NCBI RefSeq assembly: GCF_036227125.1
Contig: NZ_CP109435.1
Coordinates: 4,216,001-4,280,000, forward strand
Source: Streptomyces sp. NBC_01485
GTDB lineage: Bacteria; Actinomycetota; Actinomycetes; Streptomycetales; Streptomycetaceae
Reading direction: 5' to 3'
Length of the DNA stretch: 64,000 nucleotides
How positions within the stretch are numbered: the stretch's first letter is position 1; the number at the start of each line of letters is the position of its first letter. This document shows, in pieces, positions 33,360 through 41,094 of this stretch. The notes under the pieces were generated by a model. That model was not told the origin of the DNA, ran no database searches, and saw nothing but the letters and a program-made list of their open reading frames with translations. The position numbers and the translations under genes are program-made.

Positions 33360-35081
33360 TCATCCGGCACGTCTGTGCTGTTTGGGACGAGATCGTTTCT
33401 CGACGTACATGCGCTCGTCGGCCGACTTCAGCACTTCGTCCGCGGTCATCCCGCAATGTGCCCAGCCGATGCCGAAACTGGCCCCCACCCGCACGGCCCG
33501 GCCCTCGGCGCGGATCGGCTGGATGATCTCGTTGCGCAGGCGTACGGCGAGGTCGGCGGCGTCGGCACGGCCGAGGCCGTCGGCGAGGATCACGAACTCG
33601 TCGCCGCCGAGACGGGCCACCGTGTCGCCGTCCCGGACGGCGCGCGAGAGGCGTCGGGCGACCTCGATGAGAACTGCGTCACCCGCGTTGTGCCCGAACC
33701 GGTCGTTGATCGACTTGAAGCCGTCGAGGTCGCAGAAGAGGACCGCGAGCCCCTTGCTGCCGTCGTCGTGACTTTCCTCGGGGGCGGCCGTGTGGACGTG
33801 GACGTGGTGGTCGAAGCCGTCGAAGGACTCGGCGCCGGCGGGCCGGTAGTCGAAGCCGTCACCGTTGACACCGCCGTTCACATCCCCGTTGAGGTCACTG
33901 GTCACGCCGCCGTTGACGTCGAAGGCGGCGTGGCCGTAGGCCGTGTCCATGGCGTCGACGGCGGTGGGGAGGGTCGAATGGGGGCGCCGGCAGATCCGGG
34001 AGGACAGGCGCGAGCGCAGTTCGGCCGAGTTCGGCAGCCCGGTGAGGGAGTCGTGCGAGGCGCGGTGGGCGAGCTGCAGCTCACGGCGCTTGCGCTCCTC
34101 TATGTCCTCGACGTGGGTGAGGAGGAAGCGGGGGCCGTCGGTGGCGTCGGCGACGACGGAGTTACGGAGGCTGACCCAGACGTAGGTGCCGTCGCGGCGG
34201 CCGAGGCGCAGCTCGGCGCGGCCGCCTTCGGCGGAGGTGCGGAGCAGGGTGCTTATGTCCTCGGGATGGACGAGGTCGGAGAAGGCGTACCGGCGCATCG
34301 CGGAGGCGGGACGGCCCAGCAGACGGCACAGGGCGTCGTTGGACCGGAGTATCCGCCCGTGCTGGTCGCCGCCCATCTCGGCTATCGCCATGCCGGAGGG
34401 GGCGTACTCGAAGGCCTGCCGGAAGCTTTCCTCACTGGCGCGCAGAGCTTGCTGCTCGCGTTCGAGCCGGACCAGTGCCCGCTGCATGTTCGCACGTAGA
34501 CGCGCGTTGCTTATCGCGATGGCGGCCTGGAACGCGTACATCTGGAGCGCCTCGCGCCCCCACGCGCCGGGCCGCCGGCCGTTGCGCGGCCGGTCCACGG
34601 ACAGGACGCCTATCAACTCGCCGCACGGCTCCCCGCTGCCGGCCGCGGCGGGCGTGTACATGGGGGCGAAGAGGCGGTCGGAGGGGTGCCACTCGTCCTC
34701 GAAGCGGGGCGCGGGCCCGTCGGTGTACCACTGCGGGACGTCGTCGTCGTCGAGGATCCAGCCCTCGGTGTGGGGTATGAAGACCAGGTCGCCCCAGGTC
34801 TCGCCCATGCCGAGGCGCCGCTCCCAGGAGTCGCGCGAGCCGACCCGGCCCGTGATGAGGGCCTCGGCGGCCGGGTTGCCGGCGAACGCGGCGACCACGA
34901 GATCGCTGTCCGGGCGTACGAGATTGACGCACGCCAGCTCGAACCCGAGTGCCGTGACCACGCCGTTGGCGACGGTCTGCAGTGTGTCTGGCAGGCTGCG
35001 GGCCGTGTTCATCTCGGCCATGACCTGATGCAGCTGTCGCAGGGACGCAAGACGGACGTACGGCTCCGACTCGGTCTCCAT
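33360..35081 (-). CDS. cdgB: GAF-PAS-GGDEF diguanylate cyclase, CdgB-like
   Basis: A 573-residue cytosolic protein. GAF domain about residues 20-190 (ALGFELACVNLVRPDSDLVV, IGVLSVDRPRNG), PAS about 215-340 (FRQAFEYAPSGMAIAEMGGD, HVEDIEERKRRELQ), GGDEF about 350-565. The active site RLGGDEFVIL and an upstream RDGD inhibitory site (five residues before it) are intact, so it should make cyclic di-GMP with product inhibition. An insertion of about 75 residues, rich in Asn/Gly/Asp (DVNGGVTSDLNGDVNGGVNG), splits the GGDEF domain after LSSRI. The order of neighbours fits S. coelicolor cdgB, a BldD-linked developmental gene. Start ATG 35079-35081 with GGGGGAGGG upstream. Confidence 0.92.
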   Translation of the reverse strand: METESEPYVRLASLRQLHQVMAEMNTARSLPDTLQTVANGVVTALGFELACVNLVRPDSDLVVAAFAGNPAAEALITGRVGSRDSWERRLGMGETWGDLVFIPHTEGWILDDDDVPQWYTDGPAPRFEDEWHPSDRLFAPMYTPAAAGSGEPCGELIGVLSVDRPRNGRRPGAWGREALQMYAFQAAIAISNARLRANMQRALVRLEREQQALRASEESFRQAFEYAPSGMAIAEMGGDQHGRILRSNDALCRLLGRPASAMRRYAFSDLVHPEDISTLLRTSAEGGRAELRLGRRDGTYVWVSLRNSVVADATDGPRFLLTHVEDIEERKRRELQLAHRASHDSLTGLPNSAELRSRLSSRICRRPHSTLPTAVDAMDTAYGHAAFDVNGGVTSDLNGDVNGGVNGDGFDYRPAGAESFDGFDHHVHVHTAAPEESHDDGSKGLAVLFCDLDGFKSINDRFGHNAGDAVLIEVARRLSRAVRDGDTVARLGGDEFVILADGLGRADAADLAVRLRNEIIQPIRAEGRAVRVGASFGIGWAHCGMTADEVLKSADERMYVEKRSRPKQHRRAG

Positions 35082-35580
35082 ATGTTTCGCCCTCCCCCCG
35101 AGACTTCGCAGCGAATCAAGGGTTGTCTCCGGCGTAACGTCTTTCTGGTGCAGTCTGGTGCAGTGTTGTCGGTGTGTGTCTCCTTGTGACGCCTCCGCCA
35201 CTGAATCACAGCGCGCTGCCCACTCGGTACACAGGGTCAACAATTAATGCCTCTTGTGACTCAAGTCACAGATGAACGTGAACAATTGAGTGGAGTTTCC
35301 GCGTTTTCCTGTGTGTTTCCTGAACGCGGCCTGAACACGGACAGCGACATAACGACGACTTACGGCCCACGACTGACGACTGACCGCTTACGGCCGACGA
35401 CTTACGGCTGCGGTAATCCGTCCACGGTCGGTCCACGGTCCTACGACCCGGTTCCGGCGAACTCGGCCGGAGGGCCGATGCGGCGCGCACCGGCCGGACA
35501 CTAGCGTTCCGGACGTGCCTCCAGACGCGCTCAAGACCGTACCGACCGTCCAGACCCTCCAGACCCTCCAGACCGTACCG
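35082..35580. other. long divergent promoter region of cdgB
   Basis: No gene is seen in about 500 bp between cdgB and the flavin reductase. It holds TGTGACT-CA-AGTCACA (35255-35270), a looser TGTGAC...TCACA pair at about 35185-35213, repeats of (C/G)ACTTACGGC around 35358-35406, and tandem CCAGACCCT units at 35540-35570. Confidence 0.6.
35255..35270. promoter_or_regulatory. GTGAC/GTCAC palindrome, BldD-like
   Basis: TGTGACT (35255-35261) and AGTCACA (35264-35270) are perfect arms around CA. The half-sites resemble the BldD consensus (AGTGA...TCAC), and cdgB is a known BldD target in S. coelicolor. Located 174 bp before the cdgB start. Confidence 0.5.
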
Positions 35581-36126
35581 ATGACTCCCTCCGGGCATGC
35601 TGAGGGAGTGAGCAACGACGCGTTCCGTGCCGCCATGTCCCGGCTCGCCGACGGCGTGGTCCTGGTGACCGCCCGGGAACCGTCCCTGGACCCGGACGAC
35701 CCCGGGGCGCCGGACTGCGAGGACGTCGGCATGACGGCGACCGCCTTCGTGTCGGTCTCCCTGGACCCGCCGCTGGTCCTGGTCAGCCTGCGCACGGGCT
35801 CCCGCATGGACGACCTGCTCGACGAACAGCCCGTGTGGGCGGTGTCGGTGCTCTCCGAGAACCAGCGGCACATCGCCGGCCGCTTCGCGATGAAGGGCCG
35901 CATCAGCGACCGTCTGCTCTTCGCGGACGTCCCGTACGTCCGCGGCGAGGTCAGCGGCGCGCCCCTGGTCGACGGCGCCCTGGCGACCCTGGAGTGCCGC
36001 ACCGAACAGGTGGTGCGGGCGGGCGACCACACCCTGGTGATCGGCCGCGTGCTGACCGCGACGGCACCGAGCGCGGACGGCGGCCCGCTCGTGTATTTCC
36101 GGGGCCGTTACCGGCAGTTGGGATAA
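35581..36126 (+). CDS. flavin reductase family (FMN-binding split barrel) protein
   Basis: A protein of about 181 residues with the flavin-reductase domain: FRAAMSRLADGVVLVTARE, GMTATAFVSVSLDPPLVLVS, LLDEQPVWAVSVLSENQRHI, AGRFAMKGRISDRL, RVLTATAPSADGGPLVYFRG and the end YRQL. These enzymes reduce FMN or FAD with NAD(P)H, often for a two-component monooxygenase, but no partner is adjacent. The frame extends back to 35515 through a tandem DNA repeat (TVQTLQTLQTV) that is unlikely to be protein. ATG 35581 lacks a clear ribosome site, while GTG 35608 is preceded by GAGGGA, so the true start is uncertain within 10 codons. Confidence 0.88.
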   Translation: MTPSGHAEGVSNDAFRAAMSRLADGVVLVTAREPSLDPDDPGAPDCEDVGMTATAFVSVSLDPPLVLVSLRTGSRMDDLLDEQPVWAVSVLSENQRHIAGRFAMKGRISDRLLFADVPYVRGEVSGAPLVDGALATLECRTEQVVRAGDHTLVIGRVLTATAPSADGGPLVYFRGRYRQLG

Positions 36127-36186
36127 CGGGCGGACCCACTGGAAATACCGTGGCCGTCCCGGGAACAGTGCGCTTAGGGTGCCCGC

Positions 36187-36702
36187 ATGACTGGCATGAC
36201 TGGCACGACAGGTGGGACCGGTGGGACGACGGCTTCGGGACTCCGACTTGAGGAGATCACCCCCCGGAACTTCGAAGCCGCGACCGGTATTCGCGTGCAC
36301 CCCGACCAGGAGTTCGCGGTCTCGCCGGTCATGCAGTCCCTCGCGGAGGCCTACGTCCATCCCGAGGGCGTCGCCTGGCCCCGTCTGATCATGGACGGCG
36401 ACCGTCCCGTCGGCTTCCTGATGGCCTTCCTCGACATCGACTGGAACGGGCGCGGCGACGGCAGCGTGATCCGCTCCGGCCTGTGGCGGCTGAACATCGC
36501 CGCCGACCAACAGGGCCGCGGCTACGGCCGTTTCGCCGTGGAGTCCGTCGCCGCGGAACTGCGTCGCTGGGGCACCAAGGAGATGTACGTGACCTGGCAC
36601 GAGGGCGAGAACGGTCCCGCGAACTTCTATCTGCGGCTGGGTTTCCGGAAGAACGGCGAGCAGAGCGAGGGCGAGACGGTAGGCGTCCTGGACTTGGACT
36701 AG
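36187..36702 (+). CDS. GNAT acetyltransferase
   Basis: A 171-residue GNAT protein. After a Gly/Thr-rich leader encoded by short repeats (MTGMTGTTGGTGGTT), the fold starts at GLRLEEITPRNFEAATGIRV. Coenzyme A binding is shown by LWRLNIAADQQGRGYGRFAV (QGRGYG), and the C-terminal part is VTWHEGENGPANFYLRLGFR. The acceptor-side sequence (HPDQEFAVSPVMQSLAEAYV) recalls spermidine or diamine acetyltransferases of the BltD type. The neighbouring flavin reductase reads in the same direction 60 bp upstream. Confidence 0.88.
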   Translation: MTGMTGTTGGTGGTTASGLRLEEITPRNFEAATGIRVHPDQEFAVSPVMQSLAEAYVHPEGVAWPRLIMDGDRPVGFLMAFLDIDWNGRGDGSVIRSGLWRLNIAADQQGRGYGRFAVESVAAELRRWGTKEMYVTWHEGENGPANFYLRLGFRKNGEQSEGETVGVLDLD

Positions 36703-36731
36703 TCCCAACGCCGTGTAGATAGGCGTGGGGT

Positions 36732-37043
36732 CTAGTTCCTGAACCAGGGCAGGGTCACGTTCAGTTGGGAGAGGCGTCCGGGGTCGCTCGTGACGTCGAT
36801 CAGGGCGATCCGTCCACCGCCTACGAAGGTGAAGGCGAGCGCCCGTTCCACGCGGCCGTCGACCAGCACCACCAGTCCGGTCGCGCCGTCCACCAGGGCG
36901 GGCCGGGCCGCGGCTGCGAGATGGGCGTAACTCGACGCGCCGCGCGCGACCGCCGCAGCGCCCGTGGTCACCGCCGCCCCGGAGCGGGCCATGACGTCCG
37001 GATCCAGGACGGCGAGCAGTCCGTCGTCGTCACCTGTTGCCAT
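36732..37043 (-). pseudogene. remnant of an ECF41-type sigma factor (SnoaL-like C-terminal part only)
   Basis: The 103-residue frame reads GDDDGLLAVLDPDVMARSGA, ARPALVDGATGLVVLVDGRV and RALAFTFVGGGRIALIDVTS then DPGRL. This is the SnoaL-like C-terminal extension of ECF41/SigJ sigma factors. The sigma-2 and sigma-4 domains, about 200 residues, are missing upstream, where only hairpin copy 4 and the arfB end are found. It is therefore most likely a 5'-deleted gene. A free-standing SnoaL-like protein is possible but the start lacks a convincing ribosome site. Confidence 0.7.
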
Positions 37044-37102
37044 CGTTCGTCATCTCCCTGCTCGCGGTTCGCTGTCATGGGGATGACGGGTTGCGCGCAG
37101 AA

Positions 37103-37133
37103 AATGTGACACCTTCACGAAAAGTGTCACATT
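37103..37133. repeat. GTGTCACA-type hairpin, copy 4
   Basis: AATGTGACAC (37103-37112) and GTGTCACATT (37124-37133) with an 11-base loop, 49 bp after the arfB stop. In the reverse orientation its flank TTTCTGCGCG matches the CTGCGCG next to copy 1. Confidence 0.8.
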
Positions 37134-37181
37134 CACGGGAGGGGACACGTTCGCGCGAGGGGACGGGGACGGGGGACCCGG

Positions 37182-37610
37182 TCAGGACCAGTCCCGCCCG
37201 TTTCTCCCCCGCTTCGTGTCCGACCGCTGCTTCTTCTCCCGCAGGCGGCGCTCGTTGATGCCGCGTGGGATACGGGTGGGCCGGCGCTGCTTGGGCGGCG
37301 GGGCGGTGGCCTCGGCGAGGAGTGCGGCGAGGCGTACGGCGGCGGTCTCACGGTTGCGCCACTGCGAGCGGTGCTCGGAGGCGCGGACGGTGACGACGCC
37401 GTCGACGAGCCGCCCGGCCAGCCGCTCGAGCGCCCGCGCCTTCCACACCTCGGGGAGGGCTTCGGTGCGGGCGAGGTCGAAGCGGAGCTCCACCTGCGTG
37501 TCGCTGGTGTTGACGTGCTGCCCGCCCGGCCCGGACGACCGCGAGAAACGCCACATGAGCTCGGCCTCGGGGAGGGAGACGGAGCCGCGGACGACATAGG
37601 GACCAGACAT
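37182..37610 (-). CDS. arfB: peptidyl-tRNA hydrolase ArfB (YaeJ-type rescue factor)
   Basis: A 142-residue class-I release-factor domain protein that frees stalled ribosomes. The catalytic GGQ motif is in FSRSSGPGGQHVNTSDTQVE (about residues 21-40), and the C-terminal basic tail (PPPKQRRPTRIPRGINERRL, REKKQRSDTKRGRNG) is the part that enters the empty mRNA channel in ArfB. No codon-recognition domain is present. Start ATG 37608-37610; another ATG lies three codons upstream. Its stop is followed by hairpin copy 4. Confidence 0.93.
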   Translation of the reverse strand: MSGPYVVRGSVSLPEAELMWRFSRSSGPGGQHVNTSDTQVELRFDLARTEALPEVWKARALERLAGRLVDGVVTVRASEHRSQWRNRETAAVRLAALLAEATAPPPKQRRPTRIPRGINERRLREKKQRSDTKRGRNGRDWS

Positions 37611-37855
37611 GCCGACCATGTTCCCGCTAGTGGCACCCCACGTCACGCGAATATCCCGGGGTTCGTGGTGGATCTCCTTGGTGGATCTCCTCCCCTCGGA
37701 GCTGTCGCGGGGACAGTCGCCGGGACACCTTGGTAAAGAAAGTAAAGAAACGCGGAGTGGCGGGGAACCTTGACCACCCTTCGCTGCGTTCATAGGGATA
37801 GCTGTAGCTTCGTGCCCGTGCGAAGCCGTACACAACGAGGGAAGGACTCCCAACC

Positions 37856-38431
37856 ATGGCTGTAAGCCTGTCCAAGGGTGGCAACGTCTCGCTCACCAAG
37901 GAGGCTCCGGGCCTGACCGCCGTCACCGTGGGCCTCGGCTGGGACGTCCGCACCACCACCGGCACGGACTTCGACCTCGACGCCTCCGCGATCGCGGTCA
38001 ACCCCGAGGGCAAGGTCTACTCGGACGCCCACTTCGTCTTCTTCAACAACAAGCAGACGCCGGACCAGACCATCGTCCACACCGGCGACAACCGCACCGG
38101 CGAGGGCGCGGGCGACGACGAGTCGATCAACGTCAACCTGGCGGGCCTCCCGGCCGACGTCGACAAGATCGTCTTCCCGGTCTCGATCTACGACGCGGAG
38201 AACCGCTCGCAGAACTTCGGCCAGGTCCGCAACGCCTACATCCGCATCCTCAACCAGGCCGGCGGCGCGGAAATCGCCCGCTACGACCTCTCCGAGGACG
38301 CGGCGACGGAGACGGCCATGGTCTTCGGCGAGCTCTACCGCAACGGCGCGGAGTGGAAGTTCCGCGCAGTCGGCCAGGGCTACGCCTCGGGCCTGGTCGG
38401 CATCGCCCAGGACTTCGGCGTCAACGTCTAA
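37856..38431 (+). CDS. terD: TerD-family stress/tellurium resistance protein
   Basis: A 191-residue TerD domain protein starting ATG GCT GTA (37856): AVSLSKGGNVSLTKEAPGLT, TVGLGWDVRTTTGTDFDLDA (calcium-binding acidic loop), AHFVFFNNKQTPDQTIVHTG, then ESINVNLAGLPADVDKIVFP. TerD proteins bind calcium and are linked to tellurite resistance and, in Streptomyces, to calcium-dependent differentiation. It seems monocistronic: no other ter gene is adjacent, and the next gene is an XRE protein on the same strand after 130 bp. Confidence 0.96.
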   Translation: MAVSLSKGGNVSLTKEAPGLTAVTVGLGWDVRTTTGTDFDLDASAIAVNPEGKVYSDAHFVFFNNKQTPDQTIVHTGDNRTGEGAGDDESINVNLAGLPADVDKIVFPVSIYDAENRSQNFGQVRNAYIRILNQAGGAEIARYDLSEDAATETAMVFGELYRNGAEWKFRAVGQGYASGLVGIAQDFGVNV

Positions 38432-38562
38432 AGCGACCCCGCCCCAAGAACACCTCTGCTGCACACCTCTACTGCCCCGTGCCGGACTCTTCGCCACGGG
38501 GCAGTGGTGTGCGGGTCATGCCGAGCACCACTTCGACTGGACGAAGGAGGGGAGGGGAACCG

Positions 38563-38829
38563 GTGAACCACTCCCAGTGGAGGACGCGTGAGACGCGGAG
38601 ACTCCTGGGCGATCAGGTCGAGGAGTCTCCCGCATACGTGGAGGCCGGACATGCCTTCGCCCTCGGACAAGCTGTCTACGATCGCCGTACCGAGCTAGGC
38701 CTGTCGCAGAGCGAACTGGCGCGGCGCGCGGACATGACCCAGCCGCAGATCTCCAACATCGAGGGTGGCGACTCAGTGCCGACCCTTCCGCTGCTCGCCC
38801 GGCTGGCCAAGGCACTCGCACCTTCCTGA
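38563..38829 (+). CDS. XRE-family small DNA-binding protein (HigA/antitoxin-like), maybe C-terminally truncated
   Basis: An 88-residue protein starting GTG (38563) after a strong GGAGGGGAGGGG. The helix-turn-helix is ELGLSQSELARRADMTQPQI then SNIEGGDSVPTLPLLARLAK. This is the pattern of HigA-like antitoxins. No toxin gene is adjacent. The protein stops at ALAPS, but one added base near 38827 would continue as SLIVCHGHG, close to the usual end of this family, so a frameshift may have trimmed it. It marks the start of the decayed accessory stretch up to 41.5 kb. Confidence 0.75.
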   Translation: MNHSQWRTRETRRLLGDQVEESPAYVEAGHAFALGQAVYDRRTELGLSQSELARRADMTQPQISNIEGGDSVPTLPLLARLAKALAPS

Positions 38830-38915
38830 TCGTCTGCCACGGCCATGGCTGACCGCCGCCGCCCGTGGTGGGGCGGGAGTTCAGGGAGGAGGGCTGCGGG
38901 TCGCTGCGGGCCGCG

Positions 38916-39248
38916 CTAGTCGGAGCGACGTGCCTGCGTCGGCAGGACGGCTGCGGCGCGGAGTGCTTCGGCTATCCGCTCGACGTGGTCGGCGCGGACC
39001 ATGCCCCGTGCACGAACGGCGTGCCGGAATTCGGGGTCTTCGAACTCGGGCCGTGCGGCCCTCTGCCCGGGGCAGGTGGTCCGCACAGAAAGGTGACACT
39101 TCGGTACGGGAGTGTCACCTTTCTGCACCTCAGCTACCGGGGACCCTGCGTGCCCGCGCACCGACAGATCGAGACCTGCCACCTCGCGCAGCGCCGTCGT
39201 CGCGTCGTCCGCCCGACGGCGGCTCTCCCTCCACGTCGACATGTCCAT
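38916..39248 (-). CDS. small WhiJ-locus protein interrupted by hairpin copy 5
   Basis: The start ATG (39246-39248) shares a base with the upstream stop (TGATG), a coupled arrangement. The 110-residue product begins MDMSTWRESRRRADDATTAL and ends MVRADHVERIAEALRAAAVL, both natural-looking helical segments of a type seen beside XRE/DUF397 genes. Residues 42-55 (KGDTPVPKCHLSVR) are translated from hairpin copy 5. The likely reading is a formerly shorter protein into which the hairpin element inserted without closing the frame. Function unknown; it may be non-functional. Confidence 0.5.
   Translation of the reverse strand: MDMSTWRESRRRADDATTALREVAGLDLSVRGHAGSPVAEVQKGDTPVPKCHLSVRTTCPGQRAARPEFEDPEFRHAVRARGMVRADHVERIAEALRAAAVLPTQARRSD
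39086..39125. repeat. GTGTCACA-type hairpin, copy 5 (inside an open frame)
   Basis: CAGAAAGGTGACACT (39086-39100) and AGTGTCACCTTTCTG (39111-39125) are perfect 15-bp arms with a 10-base loop. The T:A pair of copy 1 (ATGTG/CACAT) is here G:C (AGGTG/CACCT), a compensatory change. Confidence 0.85.
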
Positions 39249-39433
39249 CAGTGCGCCTCGGCGCGGTGCGCACGCAGTTCGACGTTCCGGTCGGACGCAG
39301 CGCTGTAGTCACCGATGGAGCGGGCGTTCCGTCTGGCGACGACGAACGACAGACAGACGGCGCAGCCGGGCTCGGCGGCGGGCTCGACCGGAAGCTCGGT
39401 CAGACGGTAGTTCTGCGGTCGCTGTGTCTCCAT
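39248..39433 (-). CDS. small WhiJ-locus protein with C-x2-C-x28-H-x4-H motif (61 aa)
   Basis: METQRPQNYRLTELPVEP then GCAVC (Cys24, Cys27), GDYSAASDRNVELRAH (His56) and AEAH (His61). Spacing C-x2-C-x28-H-x4-H and the core DYSA-SD-NV are the same as in the C-terminal part of the protein at 8336, though the N-terminal beta domain is absent. Ribosome site GAGAGG five bases before the ATG. It is coupled to the interrupted gene downstream. Likely metal binding; role unknown. Confidence 0.7.
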   Translation of the reverse strand: METQRPQNYRLTELPVEPAAEPGCAVCLSFVVARRNARSIGDYSAASDRNVELRAHRAEAH

Positions 39434-39605
39434 GTGCGCCTCTCACGTGGTCTGTTCGATGCAACGGCCTTAGGAACGCAGCAACTTACGGCTACATGGT
39501 CTTGCGCGAGCTTGCAGACGCATCACCCAAGAGGGTCAACCGGCTTCTCCGCCCGCGAGCAGTCACCCGAGCATGTCGAGAGCGGAGACAATCAGCCTTC
39601 TCGCT

Positions 39606-39814
39606 TGTCCCCCATCGCCCTGTATCCCGGGCATTCCTTCTCCATCTTCGGCGGACGCCGCGTCCACGTCGAGACGTTCTCGGCGGGCCTCGACGTCACC
39701 GACGAACCTGAAATCGCCGTTTACGAGAAGGCCTTCGCCCTGTTGGAGCGGTCGGCTGTCTACGGCCAGGAGGCACGGGAGCTGATCGGGGCCGAATTGC
39801 GCGAAATGGGTTGA
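39606..39814 (+). pseudogene. C-terminal fragment of an XRE/DUF5753-type protein
   Basis: A segment reading SPIALYPGHSFSIFGGRRVH, VETFSAGLDVTDEPEIAVYE and KAFALLERSAVYGQEARELI resembles the last 65 residues of DUF5753 regulators (RVHVET...SAVYG.EAR.LI). The remaining 200 residues, including the helix-turn-helix, are missing upstream, where 39434-39605 holds no homologous sequence. It is the 3' remnant of a third regulator at this locus, reading towards the intact DUF397/XRE pair. Confidence 0.6.
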
Positions 39815-39822
39815 GGGTTGGC

Positions 39823-40017
39823 CTAGGTCTTCCCCTTGACCTGATGGATCAGGGCCAGAAGGCCTGCGGGAGGTACGGCGATTACGGTGTCTGCGGCGTC
39901 GCTTTCGCGGAGGAGGAGGCGGCGGGGCTCGGCTCGGGCGACTTCGACGCAGTCCTCGGCATCGATTCCCGAGAAGGACGACTTCTGCCACTGGGAAGGC
40001 ATACCGGTCCCTTTCAC
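39823..40017 (-). CDS. DUF397 protein of the second WhiJ-like locus
   Basis: A 64-residue protein: SQWQKSSFSGIDAEDCVEVA, RRLLLRESDAADTVIAVPPA and LLALIHQVKG. The GTG start overlaps the XRE stop (GTGA). It has the usual WRKSS-type opening in the form WQKSSFSG, and the conserved RESD...V pattern. Partner of the regulator encoded directly upstream; the pair would be made in a fixed ratio by coupling. Confidence 0.88.
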   Translation of the reverse strand: MKGTGMPSQWQKSSFSGIDAEDCVEVARAEPRRLLLRESDAADTVIAVPPAGLLALIHQVKGKT

Positions 40018-40865
40018 AGCTCTTGCGCGATGCGATGGATGAGTTGCCGGGATGCGTTTTCAGTCAGCGCCGCGCGCTCGGCGAAGTCGAGCATCCCTCC
40101 GAACCTCGCGAGGCCGGCCGTGTCGGTGACGGGGATGCCGCCCAACGGGCTGTCCAAGTGCACCGTGTCGAGCTGCGGCACCACTCCAGCCGCGTACAGC
40201 AGGGAATGCGCCGCCTCGATGAAGTCCTCGCAGGTGAACGGGATGACCCGAACCGTCACCGCCGGCCACGCCGACGCCTCCAGCAGGAATTCCAACTGCC
40301 CCTTCGCCACCTTGCGGCCTCCGTAGCGCATACGCAGGGCCGCTTCGTGCACCAACGCCACGAACGGGGTCGGCGACGCCCGCTCGAAGATGGTTCGTCG
40401 ACGGACTCGGAACTCCACGCGTGCGTCCACCTCGTCTGCGGGCAGCTTGGGGACGTAGCCGGTGTGGATCGCCCGTACGTACTCCTCGCTCTGCAGGATT
40501 CCCGGGATGTTGACGGTCTGGACACTGCGCAGACGGGTTGCCCGGTACTCCAGCTCGGCGAGATCCAGGAAACCCGGGCGCAGGACGCCCCGGTACTCCT
40601 CCCACCACCCCTTGACCCGCTCCTCCGCCATGCCGCACAGCGCCTCGATCAGCTTCTCGTCGGAGGCTGAGTACAGCGTGGCCAGCCGCCGTACCCGTTC
40701 CGCGCTGACGCCCCAACGACCCGCCTCGATATGGCTGATCTGCGCCTGGTTGCCACCGAGGAACGCTCCTGCCTCGCGGGCTGCCATGCCGGCCGCCTCG
40801 CGGAGTTTCCGCAGCTCCGCGCCCAGCCGGGCCTGGCGTGCGGTGGGGTTGCTCCTGGGTGGCAT
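40014..40865 (-). CDS. XRE-family regulator with DUF5753 (WhiJ-like)
   Basis: A 283-residue protein starting ATG CCA CCC (40863-40865). Helix-turn-helix: LGAELRKLREAAGMAAREAG then AFLGGNQAQISHIEAGRWGV. DUF5753 part: FLDLAELEYRATRLRSVQTV, IPGILQSEEYVRAIHTGYVP, RVIPFTCEDFIEAAHSLLYA. It is divergent from the anti-sigma-like pseudogene, and the gap carries a large double palindrome that should be its operator. Regulator, DUF397 partner and anti-sigma ATPase form the whiJ/abaA-type trio known in Streptomyces, here with the ATPase broken. Confidence 0.9.
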   Translation of the reverse strand: MPPRSNPTARQARLGAELRKLREAAGMAAREAGAFLGGNQAQISHIEAGRWGVSAERVRRLATLYSASDEKLIEALCGMAEERVKGWWEEYRGVLRPGFLDLAELEYRATRLRSVQTVNIPGILQSEEYVRAIHTGYVPKLPADEVDARVEFRVRRRTIFERASPTPFVALVHEAALRMRYGGRKVAKGQLEFLLEASAWPAVTVRVIPFTCEDFIEAAHSLLYAAGVVPQLDTVHLDSPLGGIPVTDTAGLARFGGMLDFAERAALTENASRQLIHRIAQEL

Positions 40866-40941
40866 TCGTTCCTCTCCTGGTCGAGCTGTCCAAGTCTGCC
40901 GTGAACACGCGCAGGCGGTCCACTCGCACGAGTGGCATTTC

Positions 40942-40973
40942 GGCACATCCATGTGCCGTCACATGGATGTGCC
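40942..40973. promoter_or_regulatory. double palindrome, probable operator
   Basis: GGCACATCCATGTG (40942-40955) and CACATGGATGTGCC (40960-40973) are perfect 14-bp arms with a CCGT spacer. Each arm is itself a dyad (CACAT-CC-ATGTG), giving four CACAT half-sites. It lies 77 bp before the XRE start and 121 bp before the anti-sigma start. Confidence 0.7.
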
Positions 40974-41094
40974 CTATTGTCGTAGCCGTCAGCCCGCGGC
41001 ACGCCAGTGAACCCGCAGTGCAGTCACCCCTGGTGCCCGAGCCACGGTGGCCTCAGCCGCGCAACCCCCCTGAACCGACCGGGAGTTGAAACCA

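Noticed and set aside
38765..39605. Long plus-strand frame joining the XRE gene end to the DUF5753 fragment
   Set aside because: The middle is low-complexity and opposite two coupled minus-strand genes; only the last 70 codons resemble a protein family.
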